A stretch of DNA of 64,000 nt, from positions 48,702,679 to 48,766,678 of the forward strand of contig CM018047.1 in the NCBI GenBank assembly GCA_008638375.1, read 5' to 3'. This document shows positions 34,565 to 53,662 of this stretch, piece by piece; the first letter of the stretch is position 1, and each line of letters begins with the position of its first letter. A model generated the notes under the pieces. The model made no database searches, was not told the DNA's origin, and saw only the letters and a program-made list of their open reading frames with translations. Origin of the DNA: Nyssa sinensis (lineage: Eukaryota > Streptophyta > Magnoliopsida > Cornales > Nyssaceae). The translations under genes were made by a program, and so were the position numbers.

Positions 34565-35430
34565 TTCGCCTTACGAGAAAAACATTTGAAAGCTTATAGC
34601 ATCTCCGCTGTTTGTGCCGCCTGGGATTTCGATGCTAAAAAATGGCGTAAAAGTCCAAATCTCATGGTCGCAACTTCAATTTGTGTATCATTTGATGTGG
34701 TAATTTCACAATTTGGCACTAATATTAAAGTTAACGTTCTGATAGGGTGTTATTTGGCTAGTCAAAAAAAGACAATGCAAGCTTCTCCAATGCGCCATTT
34801 GATGTGTCAATTTTAAAATTTGGCATTGATGAAAAAAAAAAATTTGTTCCAATAATGTTTCATTTGGCTTGCCAAAAAAGGGCAATGTCATTTCCAATGC
34901 CATATTTGGCATTGAGAGTAGCTAATATTATTTTATGACATTCATAGAATACAACTTGTATATGCCAAACAAATGTGGGGTCTATACTACTTTATCAAGT
35001 AAATGCCAAACGGATGTAAAATTCATGTTATTTTATCAAGAAAAAATTATTGTTATGCTAAAAAATAATATTTTAGTATTGGAACAGAATTGTTAAAATT
35101 TGGTATTTTTGTAATGTAACTTACCAAATTATAGTATTGGCATAGATGAAATAGCATTTAATACGGATTTCAATGCTATAAAATGACATAAAACCCAAAT
35201 TTCATGGTTAGAGATTCTCTAATATTAAATGTGATTTCATCTATATCAATTCTAGCATTGCTACAAAACAAAAAAAATTAAATTTTGACAATTTGCTCCA
35301 ATGCTAAAATTTACACATCAATTGACACATACATTAGAGTTATTGGTATAATATGTAGGACTTTATAATTTAGCCATGCCAAATTTTGTGCTATATTTGT
35401 TATAAGTTTTTGCAAGTGCCAAATTTTAGC
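34565..35430. repeat. Dispersed repeat with recurring TTTGGCATT motif
   Basis: The motif TTTGGCATT/AATGCCAAA and near variants recurs in both orientations through this stretch (for example TTTGGCACT near 34712, TTTGGCATTG near 34821 and 34908). AGCATCTCC at 34598 resembles the start of common plant MITEs. The ends could not be fixed. Confidence 0.4.
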
Positions 35431-35559
35431 AGCAACTCATTAAAAGTGACAGAAGAAATATATAGAGTACTTATGGCTTTTTAACATTGTAGAAAAAAAT
35501 TATACAAAATTATCACTCCTAAATATACAAACTCTGCAAATACTTTGATTATTTTATAA

Positions 35560-35870
35560 CTAAATTATCCTTCCGGTATTTTTTTTTTCAAATAGCCTAA
35601 CTCGTTCCGTTAAATGCATCCAACTATCAAGAAAAAATTTTAAATTTTCCGAATTCAATTAACTCACAATATATTAATTTATCTTTTTATTAAAACTTAA
35701 ATATTTAAACTCTAAAAATCAAAATGTATCAAACAAAATCTATATTTCATACAAAATTTTAAAAGAAAAAAAATTACATTTTGGATAGTAAATTATTGTA
35801 TTCTCGATAAATAGTAAAATTTTACTGCCTTCAAAAAACAGTCAAATGTTAGTAATTTCCGAAACCAAAG
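35560..35870. repeat. Dispersed repeat, copy 2 (compare 5880-6240)
   Basis: Diverged partner of 5880-6240 with the same order of motifs, including ACTAAATTATCCTTCC, CTCACAATATATTAAT and AAAATCAAAATGTATCAAAC. Confidence 0.45.
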
Positions 35871-36155
35871 TGAAGATTCACTATGTTAAACCAATCAAAA
35901 AAAGAGGGAAGGATAGAATTGAATGGATCTGGAATCATCTCCACAACTGGGATCATAGAGTTGTTTTATAGTATTTGGTAGAATTATTTTTCTTTTCCCA
36001 CACAAAAGATGAAGTTACATGTTTCCAAATATATACAGATACAGATACAAATATTAGTCAAGGTTAAGTACAATCACATGTAATAATACAAACACATGGT
36101 GTAGAGGTTTCATAATAGAGTGGAGATTGAAGAGGCAAACGAAGGACCATACATT

Positions 36156-44190
<8,035 letters not shown>

Positions 44191-44213
44191 AGTACGAGTC
44201 AGGGAGGTTTTGA

Positions 44214-44220
44214 TTTTATA
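44214..44220 (-). promoter_or_regulatory. TATA box of the aspartic protease gene
   Basis: TATAAAA on the minus strand lies about 110 bp upstream of the leader donor, placing the transcript start near 44188. Confidence 0.65.
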
Positions 44221-44577
44221 TCATAAAGAGTAGGTTAACTCTGGTGTTCCTTCCACTGATTTAATTGACTTTAATTATCGACGGTCAATGGCTCGGGTTT
44301 AAGTGACCCGATTAAATATGACTCTGTCATTGGTTCGTTGCTGAGAATTTCAACGACTTTTAAGGCAGGCGAACCAACGACACCACGTCTTGAAGCTCAA
44401 CTACCATTCCACTCTTACAAAGAAAATGGTCAACTTTTACTTTTAGAGACAGACGGACTAGCTTTAAATTACTTTTTAAAAAAATTATCAATTTCCATAC
44501 ACAAATTTATTTTATAAAAAATATATATATATATATAAATTATTAAAAAAAATAAGTGTCTCATCTCTTCTTAATTA
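44221..44577. other. Promoter-side spacer of the protease gene
   Basis: No gene. The first 200 bp are less AT-rich and probably hold the promoter. An AT run lies at about 44520-44537. Confidence 0.5.
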
Positions 44578-44836
44578 CTCTCTCCGTCCCGAATTAATAG
44601 TCCCTTTAGAAAAATTAATTTTTTAATTTGGACAATCATTTAATATTTTTACACTTGATTAAGATGATAAATTTACAAAACTAATCTTCATTCATATTGA
44701 ATAGTATATTCATATTAAATTTATAAGGATAATTTAAAAATTTTATAATTATTTATACATTAATTTTTTAAACAAGACTCTTATTATGAGACATCTCAAA
44801 ATGAAATAAAAGACTTTTAATTCGGGACGGAGAGAG
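44578..44836. mobile_element. Stowaway-type MITE 1
   Basis: 259 bp with ends CTCTCTCCGTCCCGAATTAA and its inverted copy, flanked by TA on both sides. CTCCCTCCGTCCC-like ends and a TA duplication define Stowaway elements, the MITEs of Tc1/mariner transposons. No coding frame. Confidence 0.9.
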
Positions 44837-44839
44837 TAT

Positions 44840-45750
44840 ATTTTTTTCACCATTCTCATATTAATTAAAATATAAATTTAAAAATGTATATATATATAAT
44901 ATGTATATATAAAATTATATTTGTAATAATATTAATTAATTAATTTTAATGTTTAAAAATTAATAAAATTAAATTTTAGATGGAGATAGATTTGGAGGAC
45001 ATGACTAATAAGTAGGAATAAAGAGGTAGTGAAAATGGAAAAAGGTCACTCGTTCATTTATCATTTCGACTCTTTTATTTATTATTATTATTATTATTAT
45101 AATTTAGAGATCTCAAAATTGTGAAAATCTTAATTTTTGAAAAAAGTCATGATGATTACTATAATGTTTAACCCTCATCCTCTTTTTTATTTCTTCACGC
45201 CATTGATTTGAAGGCCATATTTGGTACAGCTCATAAGCTATAACGTTTGGCATATTCTAATCATAAATTATTATTGGATCATTACTCCTAATTATTTTAA
45301 TACTTCTGGAAAACCTAGTCAAATTTTTTAAGATACATTTTACTTCTAATTATTTTCAATTCTTTTTTGGAAAAAAAAAAAAAAAAAGAGACCAAGAAAG
45401 GCCGAATAATTAGGCCCAGAAAACCTATGGGCTAGCGTTAGGCCCATATCTTCCCTCTACTTGAGCCTCGAGAACGTTAATCCATTATTGCATTAATCTT
45501 GATCCCATTATTAATGAAAACTAAGGAATTGAAACCAGTTATAAATGGAGCCAAATTAGCTCAATATTTAAATTATCTTTCGGAATTCTAATTTCAAGAC
45601 GTCGATTCATTAAAAAGAGTTCAAGCTTTTTCTTTTTTGGTTTTAGTAGCTCAATGTAAACAAACTAAAAAGAAGTAGAAACAAAGAAAACCCAAGTGGC
45701 AGAACAAAGAAGACATAAATTGATTACAACACAAATAAATAAATAAAAAT
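44840..45750. other. Intergenic spacer
   Basis: AT-rich, with an ATT run near 45078-45101 and an 18-nt poly-A near 45370. No gene. Confidence 0.55.
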
Positions 45751-45751
45751 T

Positions 45752-46214
45752 TAGGATAATTATATTAATTTTTCTTGAATTATCTAATAATTATAGAGAC
45801 GTTCTTTGTATTTTCTGAAATTATACTGACAATATATAAGTTCTCTCATTCGTACAAAATTTGTCATTAATGGTATTAGGGTTTCAATATTACATTGACT
45901 TTTCCTGGATTATCTAATAATTATAAAAGCATTCCTTGTATTTTCTAAAATTATACTGACAATATATAAATTCTCTCATTCATACAAAATTTGTCATTAA
46001 TGATATTAGAGTTTCAATTAATTTTTTATATAACTAAAATATCATTATATATTACACTAACTTCATTTGTTTTTTTAGATATTATAAGAGAGCTTTCTGT
46101 AATTTCGTTAACTTTTGTTTCTCAATAATTTTGACAAAGAAGTCAATGTAGAATTAGAAATTATAAAAAATATCCTTGTAATTATCAAATATCATACGGT
46201 TAATATAATTATTC
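45752..46214. mobile_element. Non-autonomous element with an internal 130-bp tandem duplication
   Basis: The ends GGATAATTATATTAA and, inverted, GGAATAATTATATTAA form a short terminal inverted repeat. Inside, 45759-45888 is repeated at 45889-46018 with exactly 130-bp spacing and about 90% identity (shared TATCTAATAATTATA, AAATTATACTGACAATATAT and CAAAATTTGTCATTAATG). Superfamily unknown. Confidence 0.6.
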
Positions 46215-46354
46215 CAATTTTATTCATTTTTTTTAAAAGAGTGATGAAATAGTAAGGTCTAAATGCTACTTCTAGGCCATTGATAGGGTTGGTCGTCCCA
46301 GGGCTCGCTCAACTATAAAGCAAACAAAATAATCTCTTTAAGCTCATATAAAAA

Positions 46355-46510
46355 GAAGATCCCAAATTTTATGTATGTACAATATAATCAAATTAAAAGT
46401 TTAAGGTTAATAAAAGTCTAACTCTACAAAAAAGACTTCAAATTGTATGTATTTATAGTATAATCAAATTAGAACTCTGAATTTAATGAAAATCTAACTT
46501 TACGAAAAAA
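46355..46510. repeat. Tandem dimer, 76-bp period
   Basis: Two diverged units share CAAATTKTATGTAT, TATAATCAAATTA and AAAATCTAACTYTACRAAAAA. Non-coding. Confidence 0.65.
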
Positions 46511-46519
46511 CTTATAAAT

Positions 46520-49500
46520 ACTCCATAAATAAAAACTTAATTCTATTAATAAAGTTCTATTAGTATGGTATTCTAATATTTTATTATTATTTATTTAGAT
46601 AAAAAAAAAATATAAAAACTATTACTAGTGTTTCATTCAATATATATCTCTGTCTTGTTGAAAAATAATTAAATATCATATTATAAAAGTAAATATAATA
46701 TATATATATATATATCTAAGAAACAAACTAAAAACTTCATTAATATTAAAAAAATTGACATTATTTAAAATTATTATTTTATTGCTTTAAGTCTTCAATT
46801 AGATAAAACCGGTCCTGATGGCCCAGTTAGAATCCAAGCCAGTTAGTTGATGGGCCTCTCCGGTTGCAAAGGTCAAGCATCAAAATTCAGCCCATGGAAT
46901 ATGAGGCTTGGCTTTGTTCGCGGGGCCTTTTTTTATGGAGAATATTAAGTAAAGTACTACTTGCAAACGATAAAAATAAAAACAATAGAAATCTCAATAC
47001 GATGGACCTCCTAAAAAGGTCTTTGACATTCCTACTAAAAGAGTCGCCTGATATCATTTGGGCTAGGGCCTTTTGGTTAATTTAAAATAGTTAAATTATA
47101 TTTGACACTTCTCAAACATCGTAATAAAAGAAGGAAAAAGTATTGTACGCAGATTAAATCTTTTTAAACATACTTTTGCTTGTACATTTATTTTTCTTAA
47201 TAAAATTATTAAATCGTCCTAACAAAATGAAATGTTAGGACTAAAGAACCCTTGATGAAAGAGATGGAATGAAATTAAATGTAGCAATTTCTTCTCCTTA
47301 TTCAGCCTCCAACTTTTCTACTTCTGCATTTGCTTTTTTTTTTTTTTTTTGGTTATTTTCCTTTTCCTTTATCCTATTTCACCTTCTTCTTTATATCATA
47401 TTTATCTCTTTTTCCTATTATATACATGTATGGGTATATGTTATGTGTGGTTTGTTTTGTTTGCCAGTTCTTGAATGCAAGTTGAGTTTGAGGTCATGGT
47501 GGTGGTGTTATTGTAGATGGGAATGACAACATAGTGTTTCTTAATGCAGTCGTTGTCCAAATGAATGATAAAGTGTGTTCATAATATTTTGTTATGCATA
47601 AATATTTAAGCATGATATAGTTTAGATATAGAAATTGAAAACTACATGTATAAGAAAAATAAGAGTAGGGAGACAAGTGGCTTTGGGGTCTCTAAAAGTT
47701 GTAACATTGAAGGTATTTTGCACTATAGTATTTTGTACCCATAAAAATGGGTCAAGTAATCGGGTCAAATACCCAAATCCAAATGGATGAATAGAATTTT
47801 TTAATTTTACTTTTAATTAACAGCTTTTGAATGGAATTTGAAGAAAAAAGGCTCCTAATAAGTTTGCAACTGGAAAAAGGTTGGGTAATTGGATCTAATA
47901 TTTATAATGGGTTAGGTAACCGGGTCAAATATCGGGATCCCGATGGAAAATAGAATTTAAATTGTTGGAGGTTTTTTTCCTTTCGAGAAAACATGTCACA
48001 AGCAATGCTTTCTTTCTTTGGATGTAAAAGCAAATTGCTAAGTAAAGGAAGTTAAGTTTTTCAAACTGAAATGTATAAAATAGTTGACCATTCTGTTTCA
48101 ATATTTTTTTTGGAGTGCAAATTCCAAACAAATCTAGAATGAGAAAACAAAAAAAGGTCAAATACCTGAATCTAACCGGATCAACGTCTTAATAAAATGG
48201 GTATTTTGCGAATTTGAGTACGGGTCTAGACTTATTTAACTTAACAAGTATGGGTATGAATTTTAATGAGTCTGTTCAGAGTCTTTGAGACCTATCCTGC
48301 TGACAAACCTGTTTTCATTGGCTCAAAGAAAAACAAAATCAACTAAAATATCTTAGCACAAGTAGACATGGAAACTTAAATAGCACGGTAGCTGACATTA
48401 TATAAGACTTGGAACAATAATGGCCACATTATGTTGAAAATGGCCCAGGGCCCCCGGCCCATCCTTATCGGAGTCCGATTGTTGTAATCAGATTTAATTA
48501 TATACAGACAACAACAGAGTAGTTAGAATCCAAGTTGCAATCAATATATGAATTGTATGTGCATCATCTTTTTCTTCTTCAAGGGACCACTTGGACTCTC
48601 ATCCCCATTGCTTTCTCATTGATGTCAACAGTTAAGTGGGGCAGAACGGAGAGAAATGCATGTTTACACCACTTGCACAGTTCATGAATCGTCTCAGACA
48701 ATGTCAATGCACCAGTCCTGCAAAGTGGCCTTAGGGATTCCACTTTGACTTTACTTGGACATCATACATCACTAATTTCTTCTTCTTTTCTTTTGTGGAA
48801 AAAAAAAAAAAAACTAAAATTTTCTCTTTTTTATTTTAAGAAACAAATTTGGTCCCTTTTTTCTTTTCCTTTTTATTTGGAATATAGAAGTGAAAGGAAT
48901 CATTTTATCTACTAATAGTCGTCAATACTTTTCAAACCTAATGAAAATTGCTAATTTTCATTTAAAATTTGGATCCAAACGATGGTTCCTAATTTATTTA
49001 CTAATTTGTGTCTCGTAATAAGCAGGGACGTGGTTACATTGGGCTCAATGGGAGCAATTCCGCCCCTCTCCCTTTTTTTTTTGGTTTGAAAATTCTGATG
49101 TTTTCAATATCTGTTACAAACATATCCGTTTAATTTATATTTTTGTCTCCCTCGTTTTAAAGTTTTTAATACTTAACCCTAATTCTAACCTCAATTTGAC
49201 CTTAATGAGTTTTTTTATTGACTTTGTCGGTTTTTTTTTTTGTTGTATAAGTTAAATTTTTTTAACGGATTGTTTATTTAATTAGACTTCATGTCTAATT
49301 TGTAAATTTTTTCACATCACTAAACGTAATTACTTATAAAAAATTGTTATTAATCAATATTAAAATTTTAAATTTATAATCGAACACCTAACAAAAAAAA
49401 TTATCCTCTTAAAATATTATCCTGCCCTCCTCTTTGGTAATTACGGTACATTTTTGCGGCATTTGTTTGTAAAAATAAAATACTGAATCAATTTAGCTTG

Positions 49501-49738
49501 CAAAAAACAAAATAAGAATTTCATAAATTGTTTGCCAAACTATATATGTCCCTCACCACCCAAGATCTATATATATATAATTAATGAATAGGATTGAATC
49601 AAACAAAAATGGAAGACGGGGTCGTGCCGATATCAACCACTGTATAATGGACCAAACGGAAAAATACAAGATGAAATGAGACAACCTACCAAATTTCTCT
49701 CTCAAACAAAATTACCTTGAGACGATTTTATTGACCCT
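46520..49738. other. Intergenic spacer with low-copy repeats
   Basis: Frames at 46864-47085 and 47269-47526 have no domain. A motif pair GGGTCAAATA-to-ATAGAATTT near 47748 and 47909 looks like an old local duplication. Nothing else assigned. Confidence 0.5.
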
Positions 49739-49756
49739 CCCCCCCCCCCCCCCCCC
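49739..49756 (+). repeat. 18-nt poly-C tract
   Basis: An uninterrupted C run in spacer, the third in the window. Confidence 0.85.
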
Positions 49757-49949
49757 TACCGTTTGAAAATGAATTCAGGACTACAACTACTACTAAATCC
49801 AAGGAACAATATTTCAACTTGTGTGTTATCTTTTCTCTCATTTTTTGTTTTTTGTTGGAATATTTCAATAAATTAAAATAATTTTTTTTATTTAGTTTGA
49901 TGTTTCCCCGAAGAATTTATGGACGGATGAAATTGTTGAAGACGTTTTT

Positions 49950-50125
49950 TCAAAATGTTTTGACGATTGATGACTTCGACACGCATATTTGAAAACTCTT
50001 ATATTTGATATAAGACAATTCAACGATCAAAACTAAAACGTTTTCTCAAAATGTTTGGCGATTGGTGACTTCAACAGGCATATCTAAAAACTCTTATATT
50101 TGATATAAGACAATTCAACGAACAA
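49950..50125. repeat. Tandem dimer, about 95-bp period
   Basis: Two units share CAAAATGTTT, GACGATTG or GGCGATTGG, ACTCTTATATTTGATATAAG and ACAATTCAACGA. The TATATTTGATATAAG part is close to palindromic. Confidence 0.75.
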
Positions 50126-50129
50126 AACT

Positions 50130-51985
50130 CACTGCTTTGTTATGATTTAGGTTGTGCTTCAACCAAATTTGTGTGTTTAAACATTCAATTATGCTTTTTT
50201 GCTATTTTTAAAAAAGCTTTATTTTTTGCAATCACTTCATTTTGGAAACTCAAATTAAGTTGTTTTAAGAAAACTTCTTCCCCTCTGTATCAAATTTTCA
50301 ATTTTGAGCATAACCGAAAATTTGCCCCATATTTGATTTTACTTGAATTTCTTATTATTTCCTAATTTTAATAGGATTCACTTAGTACGTAGTTTGGTTT
50401 TCTAGTCACTCTATAATATGTATGATTTGAGAGACATTTATCGTACAGTTTTTTTTTAATAATATTATAAATTTCAAAATTAAAAATTCTTTTCTCGTAT
50501 TTGTGGTGTTACAACCATTCATTTATCCTATTCTTTTGACTGATTTATCAAGTTTATGGATTTTTCTTGTTAAATATTGTTGGACATTGTGTCATGTAGA
50601 TTCGAGTCTATTTGTCATCCACAAGATTTATGCGGATCGTGATAATTATGATAAAAATTTATATGTGATTAAAACTTTTATTCGTTCTGGTTGGTTTGAC
50701 CAACTTAGATATTATCACGCAAGTCTTGCAGTTATCCCATTAATTGTAATCATGTGATATGAATATATATGCATTGGTTAACCGTAATGAATTCATTCAT
50801 GTGTAGTCTCTCAAAAATGATCACGCGATCGTTTTGAGTGACGCTTGCTCTGAAATTCTTCTTGGATAATCATCATAGTGCCATTGGTTTTGAATCGTAA
50901 AAATATATATGCGACTCGATATTGTAACCGTCCTATTTGAAAAAAAAAAATCTCTTGCAGCATTTCAAGGATCTTCGTGGTATTCTAAAAATGCTCGTAA
51001 TACAAGCCGCATTTTCCCCTTCTGCTTCCGCTTCTATTCTTCTTGATCCAAAGAGATAATCGAGTTAACACCCATTTATATTTGTTATGTATTTCCTTCA
51101 AATATTATATTTATATTTATGTATGCTTAATATTTGGTTGTAATCTGTTTATAATAACTATCATTTTTGTAAGTTTATATATAATTTATGCTTCATTCAT
51201 GATCCAATTATTTTTATTTTTAGTATAATTTCCAATAATATATTTTAAGATAACTACCCTCTTCTTATTTTTACTTGTCCTCTAATCGAATTTAATGGTT
51301 GTTGCACTTGTAGAATTGAAAATTTTATTATTATATAGGATCAAATTTATGTTTTACGTTAAGGAACCTTCTCATTTCTTTTACTTTCAATAATTTATAG
51401 ATTTGTGTGAATGCAATTTGATATCTAATTTTTTTTATTTAGAAAAACTAAAGACAGTGGGGGTTAATGTTATAAATAACCAATTAGTGAGAGGGTTTGT
51501 AATTTCTTTGGAAACTTTACATATTGTTTCCTATAGATTGCATATCATAATTAAAATTATTGTAGAGTATATGATGTTATGATCAACAAAGAAAGGCAAT
51601 AAGCATAATTACTAATTCTTTAGCCATTTTTATTAGGCATGTATACACACTTTAAATGGGTGCAATACATGCAACTATATATATATATATATATATATAT
51701 ATTCTGTGATTTTAAATGGGTGCTGAAAGTCAGGAATTTTAGGTGTATTGTAATAATTATTTAAAATATTATAAAAAAAGAAAAATTTTGAGAAAACATA
51801 TTTTAATTATTGGATAATCTCAGAATTAATTTTTCAGTTATCTCAATCATCCTTATTTTCACTAGTATTATTTGCTTTTTTTTTTTTTTTTTGCAGGAAA
51901 TTTTTGTTCTTAAAGTTTTTGTGAGAATAAGGGGAAGGGGGGTTTAACAGAAATTTAATACCATCAATTCTAGTATTTCCCTAGG
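50130..51985. other. Intergenic spacer
   Basis: The frame 50503-50757 (84 codons) resembles nothing I know. An AT microsatellite lies at 51675-51703. Confidence 0.5.
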
Positions 51986-51989
51986 CTTA

Positions 51990-52500
51990 AAAAAAGAAAG
52001 AAAATAAATTACACTAATTTCTTCTAAAATTTCTGACAATAACACTAATTTCTTTTGAGAATTTTAAAATTATATTGATCTTTCTTATTTTTATTGACAA
52101 ATATCCTTTCTAGTTAATTTTTTTTCTTTAAAATGACAAATCTGTCCTTTTAATTTTTTTTTTTTACATTTTTTCAATTTTGATATATTTTTTAAAAGTT
52201 TTTTTAATTTTATATAAAAATAAATTTAAAGTAAATAAATTATTTTTATTTTATATAAAAATAAATTTAAGGTTTTAATTAATATATTTTTGAAAATAAA
52301 ATATGGGTCAAAATTGAAAAAATGTATATAAAAAAATATGAAAGGGGTTTTGTTATTTTTTTTAAAAAAATAATTAAAATAAGTATTTATAACTTGTCAA
52401 GTAAAATAATTTTTTTTTTATCTAATTTCATAAATCTCAGAAAAAATTATTATAATTATCAAAAATTTTGATAAAAGACCAGTATAATTTTCCAAAAAAT
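51990..52500. repeat. AT-rich fold-back repeat
   Basis: The left part (ACACTAATTTCTTCTAAAATTTCTGA) and the right part read on the minus strand (TATACTGGTCTTTTATCAAAATTTTTGA) are diverged inverted copies. In the middle a unit AATTTTATATAAAAATAAATTTAA occurs twice (about 52206 and 52246). Probably a decayed MITE. Confidence 0.4.
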
Positions 52501-52509
52501 AGAACCTGG

Positions 52510-53662
52510 CACACATGAAAGGAATAAGACGTAATCTCAAAATAGACTTGATCAATAATATTTTATATTACATACAACCTTCATTCTCTTGCTTATTGTT
52601 TTTATACTATAATTTTTTAATTTGGGCATGAAAAGTATTGGACGAATCTGCCTTCTTCTTCTGTACGTTGTACAAATTGAGAAAGACACAAGGAAGCCTC
52701 AATTATTGTATCCTAAAAGTAACGTCTTATTCATTTATAATATGAAAGACACATTGAAAATAGGTACCCATATGTGTCTCAGCCATATAAATTATAATAT
52801 GATATTAGATTAATTATATTAAATTATTTTTAAAATAATTTTTATACTTCATTCAGGATATAATTTTATTTTTAATTTTTAATATAGTAATCGTTTGGTT
52901 AAGTTGGTCTATCCGATTGAGATGAAAATATCTATCTTTCTCATACACGCAACTTTAGTTTGAGTCGGTACACACACATAATTGTTAGGACTCCTCATTC
53001 ATTTTTTCTCATTTTTCACCTAAAATTTTAGCCTATTCTAAATTTTTTTAACCTCGTTAATACTTGTTAAATAAAAATATTTATAATAAAAACGAGAACT
53101 TAATAAAAAAAAATTTAAACATTTTATCTTAATCTAATTCATGCTTAATTTGAAATATTATCGCTAATAAGCATAATTTAAAATTTCATTTCAAAGAGGC
53201 TGCTATCAATTAAATGTCCAATGAACTTCTCAAAAATCATTAAACAAATTGAATCAAACATATTCTTATTCCCCAACACTCACTTTCCTGATTTGGCTTC
53301 ATGCATAGAAAAAAACAAAAAATCAAATAAAAATTAAGAAACATTGAACAAAAAAGGCAAAAGGATACGATAAAAACAACCGTCCTCAGATTTCCGGATC
53401 CGTACAAAAATAATATACCATATCTTTTGTATTGACTGCCAATTTGGATCACATCACATTATTCAAACAAAAAGAATATGATCAAACGTATGTTTAACCC
53501 CATTCCAACCAAAAAAAAACGAAGGAACAAAGAAAAAATAATAAACATGTATAGTTTCATTTTTCCAAACCCTAATTGAAGTAAAAAGGAGAACCCAAAA
53601 GTGAAAAGATTGAGAGAACTGAACTTCAATTTCCCCGGAAAATTAAACTCCATTTGCTGACT
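52510..53662. other. Spacer and likely 3' UTR of the WRKY gene
   Basis: AT-rich; the last 200-300 bp before 53663 probably hold the 3' UTR of the minus-strand WRKY gene. Frames at 53240-53653 are chance. Confidence 0.5.

Noticed and set aside
50503..50757. 84-codon frame in spacer
   Set aside because: No recognisable domain, no promoter or splice context, and normal for chance in AT-rich DNA.
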